DNA from: Isoetes taiwanensis
Lineage: Eukaryota > Streptophyta > Lycopodiopsida > Isoetales > Isoetaceae
Assembly (NCBI GenBank): GCA_021234155.1
Contig: JAJEKV010000072.1
Location: 2,478,436-2,542,435, forward strand
Reading direction: 5' to 3'
DNA: 64,000 nt
Part shown: piece by piece, positions 10,366-22,890 of the stretch
Numbering within the stretch: position 1 is the stretch's first letter
How the letters are laid out: the number at the start of each line of letters is the position of its first letter
Made by a program: the position numbers and the translations under genes
The notes under the pieces: generated by a model
Told to the model about the DNA's origin: nothing
Databases searched by the model: none
The model's input: only the letters and a program-made list of their open reading frames with translations

Positions 10366-12060
10366 ACAGCACTGCCAAGTCATCACATGCACTTGAGAAT
10401 AGGCTAATGGGCGACTCACATGGAGTTTTTTTGTTTTTTTATTTTTTTTGCCACGACTGACAACGCAACGCAACTTAACAGTAGAACCTCAGCTTATAGC
10501 AAAGGCCTCGCATCGCGATTTGGTCCAAAAACGGGTTGAAAAAAGCTCTGTCCAGCTTATCAGCAAAGGCCCCCTCCCCCCTCGCGATCTGGTCCAAAAC
10601 GGGCTGAAAAAAAACTCTGTTCAGCGCTGGATCAGCTAGAGATCAGCCACAGTTGGGATTATCCTCCACGTGATCGCTACTTAAGGGGTGTATCCCCCTT
10701 AAAGGAATTCACCGTGAGTTTGCCATGGCAACTAAAAAGAAGGAACAAACAAGGGTGTATTTTTCTTGGGACATTCACCTTGATTTTTGAAGGCATCCAA
10801 AATGAAGGCACAAAACAATATCCATGTGTAATGTGTGTCTTAGAATAAATAGCCATATGTCGTAAGGGATGTTGTCGATGTCATCTTGTGTAATGCGTAT
10901 ATGAGAATGAATTCTCATTGTCTTAACGAATATTATCAATGTGGTATGATATAAAAAAAATACTATATTGAAAATGATACGCCATATATTCTAAGGCATG
11001 CTATCAATGTGATACTACTAAGGTAAACCGCCGGAAGGCGAAATTCCTTGATTTTTTGATGTTCGTTTAAAATAGCTAATTTTTGCACTGGGGTTTCTCG
11101 ACGGTGCCGCTTAGAACGCCGCCACAAGTTTATTTACAGTTATTTTACAAGATTTACTGCTTTACACAGATTTAACACTGCTTTAACATAGACTACACAG
11201 ATTAACACAGATTACACAAAGCTATTACACAGATTACACTTTTTTTTTTTACAAAGTTATTTACAACAGTGAATAATGAGCTTTCATCATTGATCATCAA
11301 AAAAATTACAGATACCGTAACATGCCTGTGGCTCAAATTTTATGGAGATGTCTGTAACAGCCTAGGATAATTGCTGAAGAATGGCATAACACTCTATGGA
11401 TTTCCACTGCTCTTCTCCGCAAGTCTGCTCCGTTGCCCGAGCAGGAAAAACAGAGGGTTTTGGATTTATGGTGGCTAAACAACATAGGGTTTTGAAGCTG
11501 TCTTATGTCATTCTCGAGTTTAGTTTATGCTGGCTAAGAAAACAGCAGATCTTTTGCCCAGTAAACAAGGTCGGCCCTTTAACAGGGTCGACCAGATGCC
11601 ATAGCCACATAAAACATGCTTTTCTCATAGCAAGTACACAGTGACAAGAGCGGCTATTCTAAAAGACGAAGGGCGGCCATTTGAGGTAGGTGCTGATGGA
11701 TATACTGAACGGGCTCTCAAACAGAGCTCTCAAAACATAGCTCAAAAAGAGGCTGTACTGAAGATTCGAAGAATCTCAAAGGCTTCTGTGCAGGATTAAT
11801 AGACATTCAACTCTGGCAAACTCCAAATAGACATTCAACTTTGGCAAATCCCAAAGTTATGAGCTTCCCTATCTTGAATAAACCTCCTCAAAATGCATCC
11901 ATTTGAAGTCGACCACAGCCCGAAAAACCTACAGAAAATCACTCCTATTAGACACATGGTTCGAGAAAACATGAAAGATCACATAAAATTTTACATGCAG
12001 ACCTCCAAAACTCAAAAAAAGTATCTCATAACCCGTTTATGAACTACCGACCTCCAAAGG
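10366..12060. other. Unassigned intergenic DNA with a TTACACAGATT low-complexity patch
   Basis: No coding region supported. At about 11,135-11,270 the motif TTACACAGATT and close variants recur several times beside a T-run. The rest shows no clear family. Confidence 0.45.
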
Positions 12061-15000
12061 TGTGATGAGCCTGCCGAGTTGACCCTCCTGGCAACTAGGC
12101 ATCTTGTCAATACTTGCATATTCTAGCTTGTTAATGGTGGTGAAGAATTGAACCTTCCTTTTGCATAATTTAACTGACACACTCAAAACTCAATGGGCAA
12201 ATACTTATGATCTCAATATAAACATGTAATATTAAGTTCCAAAGAAATCCATATTCTCAATAGTTACAGCATCCATCTTTAGCAATTCAACCCTAAAAGC
12301 TTCTCACTCACCCATGAGCCACAATTGCACTACTGCCATCGCCTTGCTGTTTCACTGCACATGCACTTACTGGGGTTAGTCCTCGTGACTAAATGGGGAT
12401 CCCTGGTTGCCACTGCATACATGGAAACACACTAAAAGTCTTGGATAAGCACAAACGCAAATGGAAAATCCTACGTGAGTATAGTGCTAAGACAATGACA
12501 ACATAACCCAAGGAAATACCAAACATGAACATCAGAAGCAAATACATAGCCAATATACCAAACCATCATGACACATAGCTCGGGGACAATGGGAAGCTCA
12601 GCCAGCCTACATGCAGGCCCTGTTAGCAGAGAAATGCCCAGCCAGCTCACATTCCGAGTCCCATTGCCGGAGTTGGTGGGGTGAACCTCGTATGTGCAGA
12701 TCCTTCCCAGCCCACGTCTGGCGCTGGAGGACCTCTTACCATGGAGTCACAGAGGTGACGTAGCATCCCTGCCAGGAGAACTACGCCCGATGTCATAGAG
12801 CACAAGAATACCACAAAGAAACACAGATGAACATAGGCATGCCAGAGCACCCTAGGCCACCAAACCTAGAAGCCCGACCCTGGAGGATCCAAGAGATAAC
12901 AAAATACTAAGACAACAGTGGAACAATGCAAAGACCAAGACATGTGAAGTTCATTAAATATTTACTATACATGTTCCTACATTTTACCCTTGCCGAGGTT
13001 GCCCATACAACCTACTCATGCCGCAGTAGCTAACTCATTGGTGAAGATCATGATCACAATCCAAACATGTAGAGGAAGTTACGAGCCTGATAGTCATTGA
13101 TGTAGCTCCAATAACTATGTACGTTACTGATCAAGGAAAGATACTAACATCTTCTATAATGCAAAACTTACCTCAAAATCATCCTCCCATGAGGAATACA
13201 ACGTTCCATAATGCTTATACTTTGAATCCATTAGCTATGATGCTCTTGATAAAATACAATGCAACAACTTGAAAACTTACAGTTACGCACTTAGACTAGT
13301 CGTACTTCATGCTATAGCCACATTCAGAAACCCCCAAGCTTCACATAGCTCTCCTTGTACCAATGTGCACCCGTCTCAATCTCAATAATCCTTGATGTCG
13401 GATGACTGCTTATTCCTATTTTAAGATCCACATGCGAACTTGATGCTGAAATCCTTGGTGCCGAGGGGTCGTTGATGCTTTACATCTATGCTAGGCTACT
13501 TCTCAGCATTAGCCCCATCTCCATGAGCTAAGAAAGAGACTTTATCCCAATCCCTAAAATTTTACCATAGTTAGACAACTATTCAAACAATGCATATTCT
13601 TACTACATAAGATCATTCTGCTCAGCTCTTCATGCTCCGATCTCCTCTGCTGCTAAGCTCAAATGCAACCCAATTCCATCCATGGTACTTAGCTTTATAT
13701 TAGAACATCCAAATAAATTGATAAAAGCAGCAAATACAAGACCAATAAGATAAAACACAAAACACAAAATGACAAAAACATAACATGAACATAAAATGGC
13801 ATTGGAGAGCTCGGTGCTGACCAGATCCAATAGAATTCTGCCTTTTCTGAAGTTTTCGTGCTGAATCGGTGCTTTTCAAGCAATTTTTGGCCATTCTTGA
13901 CTTAGAATCAGCCCTTACAGAGATGTTTCCAATCATTGATTACCTTCTCTAGCCTTATGAATCTCCAATAAATTCATAGTTTATCATATTTGTATGCAAA
14001 AATCATGTACAGACTAATCATGGCAACTCATAGCACCTCAATTGATCAGTAGCAAAACCCCACCTGCGAATTTCTTCGTGGATAGACCTCTGGACCCCTT
14101 GCAATTGATTGCGCCTCCAAAGATCGTCTTCTAACTCCAAGAATCAAACTGCAGAAGAACATACATAGTGCAGTCAATTCTGACCCAGCATCACAATTTC
14201 TGTCATAACTTTCTCATATGGATAAGTTTCGGCCTGATCAGACCATTCCGGAAAGCTTACTCAGATATCTTTCTAGCACAAGAACAATCACCTAAAAAGG
14301 ATCTCGGGTTGCCGAGATATGATGCTTCAAAGTTTGGGCTCCAAAACTGCCCAGAATTGCTCCCTGCCTTCATGCTCTGCAACAATCCTTCCTCTAAACA
14401 AACAAAACCCTGAACTCATGCTAGATACATGTTATACATGTGCATATACGTACATAAGTACATATTTAGGCTCATCAAGTGCCCAGGTTTGTTACAGTCT
14501 CCCCTTCTAAAATTTAACCCATGTCCTCATGGGTCGTGATAGATTTACTGAAGCATTTAGATTTACTGAAGCATTTCTGTGATTCAAATCTCAGATCAAA
14601 CATAGTTCAACTCAACTCAAAACTTTAGCTCGTGTAGCAACTTACTCTACCAAGATCATATTCCAATTTTACCAACACCACCTTAAAGTACAATTGCAAT
14701 CATCTTACTAGACATGCCATAAGAAAAACCTTATCTTCAACGTCGTCAAAATTTGCTTCCCTTAGTACCTTCATCCTAACTCCAAAGCATCTACATATGG
14801 CTCCTCCTTTTGAGGATACCATCTCCAAATGTTTTTGAAATAACAATCATTAGCACCATCATATATCTTCACTTTATTTTAATCCACCTTGTTACACCCA
14901 AGGATCCAGACCTGCAATCCATAATTCACAATGTCAACACCCAAAGATCCAATATTGCTCGATACCAAACTGTGGGCGAGCCTACGAAGTTGACCCTCCG

Positions 15001-16190
15001 GCAGCTTCGGGATCTTGTCAATACTTGCATATTCTAGCTTGTTAATGGTGGTGAAGAATTGAACCTTCCTTTTGCATAATTTAAATGACACACTCAAAAC
15101 TCAATGGGCAAATACTTATGATCTCAATATAAATATGTAATATTAAGTTCCAAAGAAATCCATATTCTCAATAGTTACAGCATCCATCTTTAGCAATTCA
15201 ACCCTAAAAGCTTCTCGCTCACCCATGAGCCACAATCGCACTACTGCCATCGCCTTGCTCTTTCACTGCACATGCACTTACTGGGGTTAGTCCTCATGAC
15301 TAAGTGGGGATCCCTGGTTGCCACTGCATGCATGAAAATACTCTAAAAGTCTTGGATAAGCACAAACATAGATGGAAAATCCTACGTGAGTACAGTGCTA
15401 AGACAATGACAACATAACCCAAGGAAATACCAAACATGAACATCAGAAGCAAATACATAGCCAATATACCAAACCATCATGACACATAGCTCGGGGACAA
15501 TGGGAAGCTCAACCAGCCTACATGCAGGCTCTGTTAGCAGAGAAATGCCCAGCCAGCTCACATTCCGAGCCTCGTTGGCGGAGTTGGTGGGGTGAACCTC
15601 GTATGTGCATACCCTTCCCAGCCCACGTCTGGTGCTGGAGGACCTCTTACCATGGAGCCACAGAGGCGACGTAGCATCCCTGCCAGGAGAACTACGCCCG
15701 GTGTCACAGAGCACAAGAATACCACAAAGAAACACAGATGAACATAAGCATGCCGGAGCAACCTAGGCCACTGAACCTAGAAGCCCGACCCCGGAGGATC
15801 CAAGAGAAAACAAAATACCAAGACAACAGTGGAACAATGCAAAGACCAAGACATGTGAAGTTCATTAAATATTTACTATACATGTTCCTACATTTTACCC
15901 TTGCCGAGGTTGCCCATACAACCTACTCATGCTGTAGTAGCTAACTCATTGGTGAAGATCATGATCAGAATCCAAATATGTGGAGGGAGTTACGAGCCTA
16001 ACTGTCATTGATGTAACTCCAATAACTATGTACGTTACTGATCAAGGAAAGATACTAACATCTTCTATAATGCAAAACTTACCTCAAAATCATCCTCCCA
16101 TGAGGAATACAACGTTCCATAACGCTTATACTTTGAATCCATTAGCTATGATGCTCTTGATAAAATACAATGCAACAACTTGAAAACTTA
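12061..16190 (-). mobile_element. LTR-retrotransposon fossil with very long LTRs and tiny interior
   Basis: Read on the minus strand. The 3' LTR is 12,061-14,496 (2,436 bp), beginning TGTAACAAACC and ending in TCACA. Next to it inside is a purine tract AGAAGGGGAGAC (about 14,497-14,508), as expected for a polypurine tract. The interior is only 14,497-14,970 (474 bp). At its other end a primer-binding-site-like TTGGTATCGAGC resembles the initiator Met-tRNA type. The 5' LTR is partial, 14,971-16,190, and abuts LINE sequence. The shared 1.2 kb of the LTRs differs by roughly 4% by eye, mostly transitions, suggesting an insertion of the order of a few million years or less. It is not whole: almost no coding interior and one clipped LTR. 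Ty3-type is suggested by the tract-LTR junction style only. Confidence 0.72.
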
Positions 16191-17762
16191 TATGCTGATG
16201 ATACTTTCTCTTTCCTGGATAATGAGCCTAATAATATTGCTTTCTTCATGGACACCTTGAGTCAATTCAGTGCCGCATCAGGGGTGGATTTAAACTTGTC
16301 TAAATGTGTTATTATTGGTGACATTGCTGATTCTCATGTGGCTAGTATTCAGGTAATTAAAACCATTGAGTTCAGGTAATTAAAACGATTGAAGCCACTA
16401 AACTTTTAGGCACGTCTTTGTCTCTTAACACAAATCTTACTAGTCCCCTATTGTTGAGAAAAGAAGGGCAAAACTTCATATGTACAGAAACTCCCTTTCT
16501 CTGGCTGGTCGAGTTGTCATTGCAAATCAAGTTCTCACTAGCTCACATATTTACTTCTCCACGGCTTTAGTGGCTCCTGCTAATATTTACAAGCAAATTG
16601 AGAAGATTATAAGAGGCTTCATTTGGAATGGCAATAACTTGGTTAACTGGAATACCATTACGAGAAAGAAAAAAGAAGGTGGCCTCGCTTGCAAAAACCT
16701 TTATAAACAAGCCCAAGCTCTTGCTGACAAGTTTCTTTGGAAGGCTATAAATGGATCTGATAGTGTTGCCTCTAAGTTCATTATTTATTGGCTCCAGAAA
16801 AATTTTCCATTGGGACACCCTATTGTTGCTCATGACTTACCAAATTCTGCTTTTTGTGAAGTCTCATTAGCCACTAATATGTCTCCTTTAATGAGAAATA
16901 TCCTAAAGGCTTGGAATAATATGTTCTTGGCTTTCAACTATGACTATGGAAATAAATTTCATTCAGCTATGCCTATCTTCTGGTCTCCCTCCTTCAAAGA
17001 TCATTCTAACTATGTGCTTGCTTTGAAACATCCTCAGATTTACAAGAGCTGGTATTCTTATGGCATCAGAACCTTAGGTGATCTTTGGAATAATGATAGA
17101 TGGATCACTTGGTCGAATCTTAAAATGAAGATCAAGGGATCTAATTTAGACAAGGAAATCTATAATCATGTCAGAAATAAAGTTGGTAACTTGATCCCTT
17201 TTCAAGTGCAAGATATTGGTCTAGATTGGTTTTTAAATAAAAAATCTTGTTACAAGGTTAAGGCTATTTATAATTTCTTGGGTTTAGATGGGCTGTTGCC
17301 CTTGCATGTGCCGTCCCATAACCCGTTGGGTTCCCGTGGACGTAAAAATTCATCTTATCTTATCTTATCCTAAGTCTTCTGCTATATGGAATATTGATTC
17401 AAATGCCACCAAAGTCTTATTTCTTAATGTCTGAAATTCTTATGCTTCTAAAAAAATATCCTTTTTTATTTGTCTTATTGCCAATAAAAGCATTCCATGT
17501 CTAAAGGTTGTCGCCCTGCTAATTGTCTTTTGAATTGTAATGATATAGAAGATCTGGAACATATTTTCTTTTGTTCAAAATTGAATCCTCTTTGGCCTTG
17601 GTTTGATAGACAGTTTGGTCATTATGATAAATCTTGCAAGGAAATGACACTTACAAAAATACTATTGTTTTCTTGACTCTCTGGAATATCTGGAAGTCGA
17701 GAAACAGGTGCTTATATGGTCATAAAATGTTTTCTTTGACTTGGATTAAATTGCATATTAAA
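16191..17762 (+). mobile_element. L1-type LINE ORF2 remnant (RT from YADD onward)
   Basis: Starts at the reverse-transcriptase catalytic box YADDT (16,191) and continues through FSAASGVDLNLSKC. After a frame change near 16,380 comes a 297 aa open stretch (16,480-17,373) with SLAGRVVIANQVL, EKIIRGFIWNG and KKEGGLACKNLYKQAQ, the classic plant L1 thumb region. The zf-RVT-like C-terminus (DIEDLEHIFFCSKLNPLW) follows at about 17,520-17,610, beyond a nested LINE fragment at about 17,290-17,372. Everything upstream of YADD is missing, because the LTR fossil abuts it. A Helitron terminus abuts the right end. Confidence 0.85.
17290..17372 (+). mobile_element. Nested short LINE 3' end with TTATC tail
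   Basis: Inside the L1 remnant, coding similarity stops at about 17,290 and a LINE 3' terminus appears: hairpin AACCCGTTGGGTT (17,320-17,332), CCGTGGACGTAAAA, then TTATC repeats. L1 coding similarity resumes at about 17,373. This is a severely 5'-truncated copy of a different LINE family, related by its 3' end to those at 6.9, 7.8, 36.8 and 51.1 kb. I could not define a target duplication. Confidence 0.7.
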
Positions 17763-17767
17763 TATGA

Positions 17768-17796
17768 CTAGTAACGGGTGTCCGGCGTTGCCGGGC
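17768..17796 (-). mobile_element. Helitron 3' terminus (minus orientation)
   Basis: On the minus strand: a hairpin of GCCCGGC, loop AAC, GCCGGAC (17,796 to 17,780), then 8 bases, then CTAG (17,771-17,768) followed by T in the host. A GC-rich hairpin shortly before CTRR|T is the diagnostic Helitron 3' end. The body would run to the right. No Rep/helicase coding was seen, so it is probably non-autonomous. It lies at the end of the L1 remnant. Confidence 0.75.
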
Positions 17797-18219
17797 ATAG
17801 GTATAAATCTAAGTTAATGCGAAGCACTTGGTTGGATGGAATTGGTGATTTAGTTACGTAAAGGTGGCATTTACATCGGGTATAAAGGAACATGAGTAGC
17901 ATTCATGCCTTGGGAATAGTGTTTTGTTTTGCAATAATGTCCTATCTGAGCATAAGTATGATTCTATGCGTCAACCATGAAGTTGTAGACATACTTACAA
18001 TACGTAGCTATATTTCAGAGGAAACAAAGGGATACATAAGCATTTCCTAGAATAGCATTTTATAAAATGGACATGATTAACCACAAAGACTAAGTAAAAA
18101 GAGAGATTGACAATTGTGTTATTAAAGAGCTCCAAACTTTGTATTGTGGTAATTGCACGAAAGGGAGGGAGGAGATGTATCGCTACAATTGGAAAATACA
18201 TAATGTTAAGAAACATAAT

Positions 18220-19254
18220 GTTAAAAATATTAAAGATTCGCATCGATCCGAGACATCGGATCGCCATTCTAGAATGGGACGAGCATGCATGTCATGCATG
18301 CATGCGGGTGGCGCATGCCCGTTTTGGGTGGGAGTTCGCTATTTCAGGCGCATTTCTGCATCCACGTCTCATCGGCGCTTCCTCTTCTCTCAGCAGTACC
18401 TTATTCTCTTTGAATTGTTTCCAGGCAGGGGAGGGGCTTCTTCCTGCCTGGTTTAGCCAATTTGGCGTATCTTTCATGCTATCCTTTACCGGCCTTTGGC
18501 CTCGTCCTGTGACCTTCGTCCTCGATCCTAGTTTGTAAGGAAGTTCTCTGGTAGTCGGGCGCTTTGTTGGTTTCTTGCGAGTCCCATTCTAGAATCGCAT
18601 CGATCCGAGACATCGGATCGCCATTCTAGAATGGGACGAGCATGCATGTCATGCATGCATGCGGGTGGCGCATGCCCGTTTTGGGTGGGAGTTCGCTATT
18701 TCAGGCGCATTTCTGCATCCACGTCTCATCGGCGCTTCCTCTTCTCTCAGCAGTACCTTATTCTCTTTGAACCCACCCTCCACCCCCCCCTTCTTTGTTT
18801 ATTATATTTTGTACAAGTTCTGTTTATCATGTTTTTCCACCCATTTGGGTGATGCTATTCTCGGCATGTTTTTCGTTTGTTGTGTTGGTGATGTGCGGTC
18901 GGGTTGGCGGCGGCATCTGTTTTGACTTCTCCATGCGGGGGGTTTTGGGGGGCGATTCTATGCCTTACGTTTGTCTAAGCCCCTTAGAAGGCTTATCACT
19001 AGGGTTTTTCCTCGAAAACCCGAAAGGGCGGGTTTTTAATCCGGTGATAAGCTTCGGCGGGTATCGACCACTCATCTATTAGCATTGTATTTTTTGGGGT
19101 CCAAATGATATAATTGGATTTTCCCTTTATTTTTCGTGGGTAGTTCGCGCATGTGTGCGGCTACCCCTTCATCCCCATTGTAGAAAAATCTTTGAGATGA
19201 ATGAGAAGCCTATCTAGGCGCTTTGTTGGTTTCTTGCGAGTCCCATTCTAGATT
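18220..19254. repeat. Direct duplication carrying a palindrome / RY-motif cluster
   Basis: About 177 bp (18,238-18,416) is repeated essentially exactly at 18,595-18,771. Each copy opens with three adjacent palindromes: GATCCGA/TCGGATC; CCATTCTAGAATGG; and GCATGCATG-T-CATGCATGC, the last containing CATGCATG, the RY core bound by B3-domain factors. A 37 bp phrase ending CCCATTCTAGA occurs at about 18,558-18,594 and again at about 19,218-19,254. A LINE-3'-UTR-like stretch (GAAAACCC, then GGGTTTTTAATCC) lies at about 18,998-19,040 inside an inverted repeat CTTATCAC/GTGATAAG. Confidence 0.75.
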
Positions 19255-19545
19255 ATGATGTTATGATTTGTGTAATGGATGCTTCAAGCTGCATAGCTTT
19301 TGGTTAAAAATATTAAAGATTATGATGTTATGATTTGTGTAATGGATGCTTCAAGCTGCATAGCTTTTGGAGGATGCTTTATGTTAGGTCACCTTAAATT
19401 TGTGGGTTCATGGGGCTTTATGATTTTCCGTTGAAGTGTAATGGATGCTTCAAGCTGCATAGGTTTTGGAGGATGCTTTATGTTAGGTCACCTTAAATTT
19501 ACTTATTTGTCCATGAGGTTTTATGATTTTCCGTTGAGTGTATAT
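19250..19545. repeat. Three overlapping direct repeats (AATGGATGCTTCAAGC family)
   Basis: The phrase GTAATGGATGCTTCAAGCTG occurs at about 19,271, 19,339 and 19,437. The second and third are followed by the same GGAGGATGCTTTATGTTAGG segment. TTAAAAATATTAAAGATT at about 19,302 also occurs at about 18,220. Non-coding. Confidence 0.8.
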
Positions 19546-21768
19546 CTTGTATTCAAACATCTAGAAGCGACAACAAAAAGGACAAACGTAGAAAAATGTG
19601 GTAATAGATAGCAAGCTTTGCACTTATATTTAATGACTCTATGCGATCTTTTTTATCCAAAAAGTAGAAAGGACACGTAGGAGAAGCCAAATGTGGTTTA
19701 TTGTTCAATATTTTGAAGGTAAAATTCTACCATAACTTTACACTTTAGTACTCCCCTTGAAGGCTAGAAAAGAATCTACCTTGTTAATTTGGGATTATCC
19801 GGCATGGCAGAAAATGTTTTTGGAATTTATTTTAAATGATTTCACTATGATTTTTGAAGTTTTGGCAGCCGGAAAGAAATCTCGATTCTCCAAAAATCGA
19901 GAAGGAATTTGGCTCCAATGTATTTTTTACATTTCCCTTTTACTCCACGAATCTGCATGCACGAATCTGGATAGCATGCACAAACGCACCGCCTATCTTG
20001 CCGAAGGCCTTCATCTGATGCCTTGATTTCTCCTGATTGTCACCAGATGGCCGCGCTTTTATTAGGTTTGCTCACAAGCATGAGGTATGCTACAATCTTT
20101 GTGTTTCAGGTAGACTCATTTTCGTATTTGTTGTAAGAGTCTGGTCCGAGGGCATGCCAAGGTCGCATACATTGCCGTGGCAGCATCACTAGGAGGTCTT
20201 CAAATGGATTTCCAATTCATGAGGATGTTTTCAGATGGATTTGCAACCTGGGGTGCTGCTTCTGACAACAAATTTGCTTCTTGGGCCGATTTTTGCATGT
20301 GGATTTCCCCTTTTGGTCTGTACAGCGGCTGTGGATGAAGAAATCTTTAATCATGATTTCGTGTGGAGCAGATTTATGGTAAGGGCCTCAATAAAATTAT
20401 GATGCAAGCTGGTCTAGATGCATATCTGTTTAGGTTAATCTGGGTTCCTTATTGTAGAGTCTAAATCCATTTATGGCCGCTATTCAGGAGCTCAAATTGT
20501 AGGATAATCCAAGGATTGTGAAGATTATTCCTTAGGCCAGGTTTCCCGAATGGAGCCACTATCTAAAATAGAAATAAACGAGGTATGTATTTCTTAACCT
20601 CTGAGTGTGTAGGGATTGCATGTCATGAATTATTTGATAATCAACCCCATAGATTCGTTGCACGCCAATTTTGAGGACTTCCTTTTTATACAGAGCATAT
20701 ACAATAAATGAAGATTTCATGTTGCATGAACTAGAGACTTTAACATCTAAGATTGGTCGACGATAGTAATTGTTTGAGTAGGAACATCTATATCAGTCAT
20801 TAAACAAGTAAATAAAACTTGGTTTTTGGTATATATGCACTCTTTTTAAATCAAGTTTTGCTACGTTGTGGGTTGAGCTTTAGCATACAGACCTTGCAAC
20901 TTGGAGCCCATTCTGTCTCGAGTATGAACGGGAAAATACACAGAGGCTTCATGTCTCAGTTATGAATAGCAAAACGCACTTATAGAGTTCTTCCTTTTAT
21001 AAGGTCGCACAACGTTGACATCATATTCTTTGCCTCTGCTTGGTGATTGTTCTTGGTACAATTTTGATGGAATTGGTGCAGTTGCTTTGCAACTTTGTGT
21101 CCTTCACCATTAGTATACTGAAGTATTACAATATCCTTTGTGTTAGAATTCAGAATAAAGACTATTATTAGGCATGAAATATTCAATGGGTTTTATGATA
21201 GGATAACTGGATTCACAAATATCAGAACTTGGATGGACATATTTCATTGATATAGATGTCTCTCCACTGAAGTATTCTACTTTCATATGAATCGTAATGT
21301 GTAGGCGAAGGTGGAGTAGGAATGCTGGAAGTCTTGCTCATGGGCAAAAGTGGCAGTGACATCACCACACTGATTCTTTCGTGAGTTTCTTTTTCCGACA
21401 CTGCTCTTTCTTCTTTTCCTCCATCTTGGTGCTCTATAGAGTTGTTTCCTTTTGGTTATGAGCATAAATCTGTATTCTAATTTATTTTCAATTATTATGC
21501 TCTTCCTTGCCTTTGTATGGAGTAAGAGGTTGGATATCATGTATGATGCTTTGACACATTAGGGTTGTGCTTGATAACAGAGATGATTTATAAGCTATTC
21601 AATATACCTTTGAATCATTTATGGGAGCAGCGTAAGCACGTATGCAACTTGCACAAATCCTCATCCAATATTTGCTGTGAGGAGATCTCCCTTTAGATAT
21701 TTCTATTTGATGAAATGGGTTGTTTTTTATTTTGTAGACAACTTTTTAGAGCATAGGTACAATGCTCA
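19546..21768. other. Unassigned AT-rich DNA inside the Helitron-bounded tract
   Basis: No coding region or named repeat recognised; the short open frames show no domain. Confidence 0.45.
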
Positions 21769-21897
21769 CGGTGCCTTCAATATAAATCTGGACAGTTGCA
21801 GAGTTCTGACATAACCATTTGCACCAACTTACGGTGCCTTCAATATAAATCTGGACAGTTGCAGGGTTCTGACATAACCATTTGCACCAACTTACTA
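21769..21897. repeat. Tandem duplication, about 64 bp x 2
   Basis: Starting CGGTGCCTTCAATATAAATC, the unit is repeated head to tail with one base change (GCAGAG versus GCAGGG). Non-coding. Confidence 0.85.
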
Positions 21898-22164
21898 GAT
21901 TGACGGATCTGGATTCTTTGAAGAAGAGACATGCATTTAACTTTCATGTGTTTATGTGTTAATATGAGGGCCGGATCTTTAGTGTTAGTTGTTGGACTTC
22001 AAATGTGGACAGGTAAGGTTGTTTGAGCATTTTGGAGCTGTCTTTGGAGTGGATTTAGATGCCATTTGTGGTCCTCAGAACACTTTTTGAAATTGGACTG
22101 CTCCATAGCCACATGCGCTCAGGCATTTTCTATTTTGAAGTGCTCCATGGCTAGCCACATGCAC

Positions 22165-22375
22165 GGACATTGAAATCACTGGACATTGAAATCACTGGCT
22201 CGCTATTGCTCCATGCTTTGGCCTTGCTCCATGCTTTGGCATTTGCCAGCCAGGTTACATATTGAAGGAGCCACATGCACTGACATTGAAATCACTGGCT
22301 CGCTATTGCTCCATGCTTTGGCCTTTGCTCCATGCTTTGGCATTTGCCAGCCAGGTTACATATTGAAGGACTCCG
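22165..22375. repeat. Tandem duplication, about 105 bp x 2
   Basis: Two near-identical units with CACATGCAC, GACATTGAAATCACTGG, TTGCTCCATGCTTTGG (twice per unit) and CCAGCCAGGTTACATATTG. Non-coding. Confidence 0.85.
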
Positions 22376-22697
22376 AGTGACAACTCCTGACAGAAACGCA
22401 TAGATCTGAATTCCCTCGGAAGGAATATATTCCCTGGTGTCAAACACCATGTTATCAGAGGACCATATGCAGCGATGGCATTTGTTCAACTTATTACTCA
22501 TGCAAGAATGACATTTGTCTTCTCTAATATTTAGCTATTGAGACATACCCATTTCTGCCCATGTGCCAAGGACATTAAAAATGCCAATATATTTCTTTCT
22601 TGAGGTTTGTGGATCCATATTGATTATTGAATCAAAAGCTAGAGTGTAAATCTATAATTTTGTACCTAGCTCTACATTGTATCATTGGCCCCTATCG

Positions 22698-22890
22698 ATT
22701 TCAATATCAAGAACCTAGAGTGGATCATGATACATGAAAATGTACATGTGGTTCTTCAATTTGCACAAGTCGATTTCAATATCAAGAACCTAGGGTGGAT
22801 CATGATACATGAAAATGTACATGTGGTTCTTCAATGAGCTCAAGTCGATTTCAACATCAAGAACCTAGGGTGGATCATGATACATGGAAA
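22698..22890. repeat. Tandem repeat, 72 bp x about 2.7
   Basis: Units begin GATTTCAATATCAAGAACC at about 22,698, 22,774 and 22,848. The first two are nearly identical apart from a few bases; the third diverges after CATGATACATG. Confidence 0.85.

Noticed and set aside
12647-15761. Paired ORFs (LRHAYVHLCFFVVFLCS type) at 12,647-12,850 and 15,558-15,761 as a repeated gene
   Set aside because: They lie at the same place in the two LTRs of one fossil; their similarity is LTR identity, not gene conservation.
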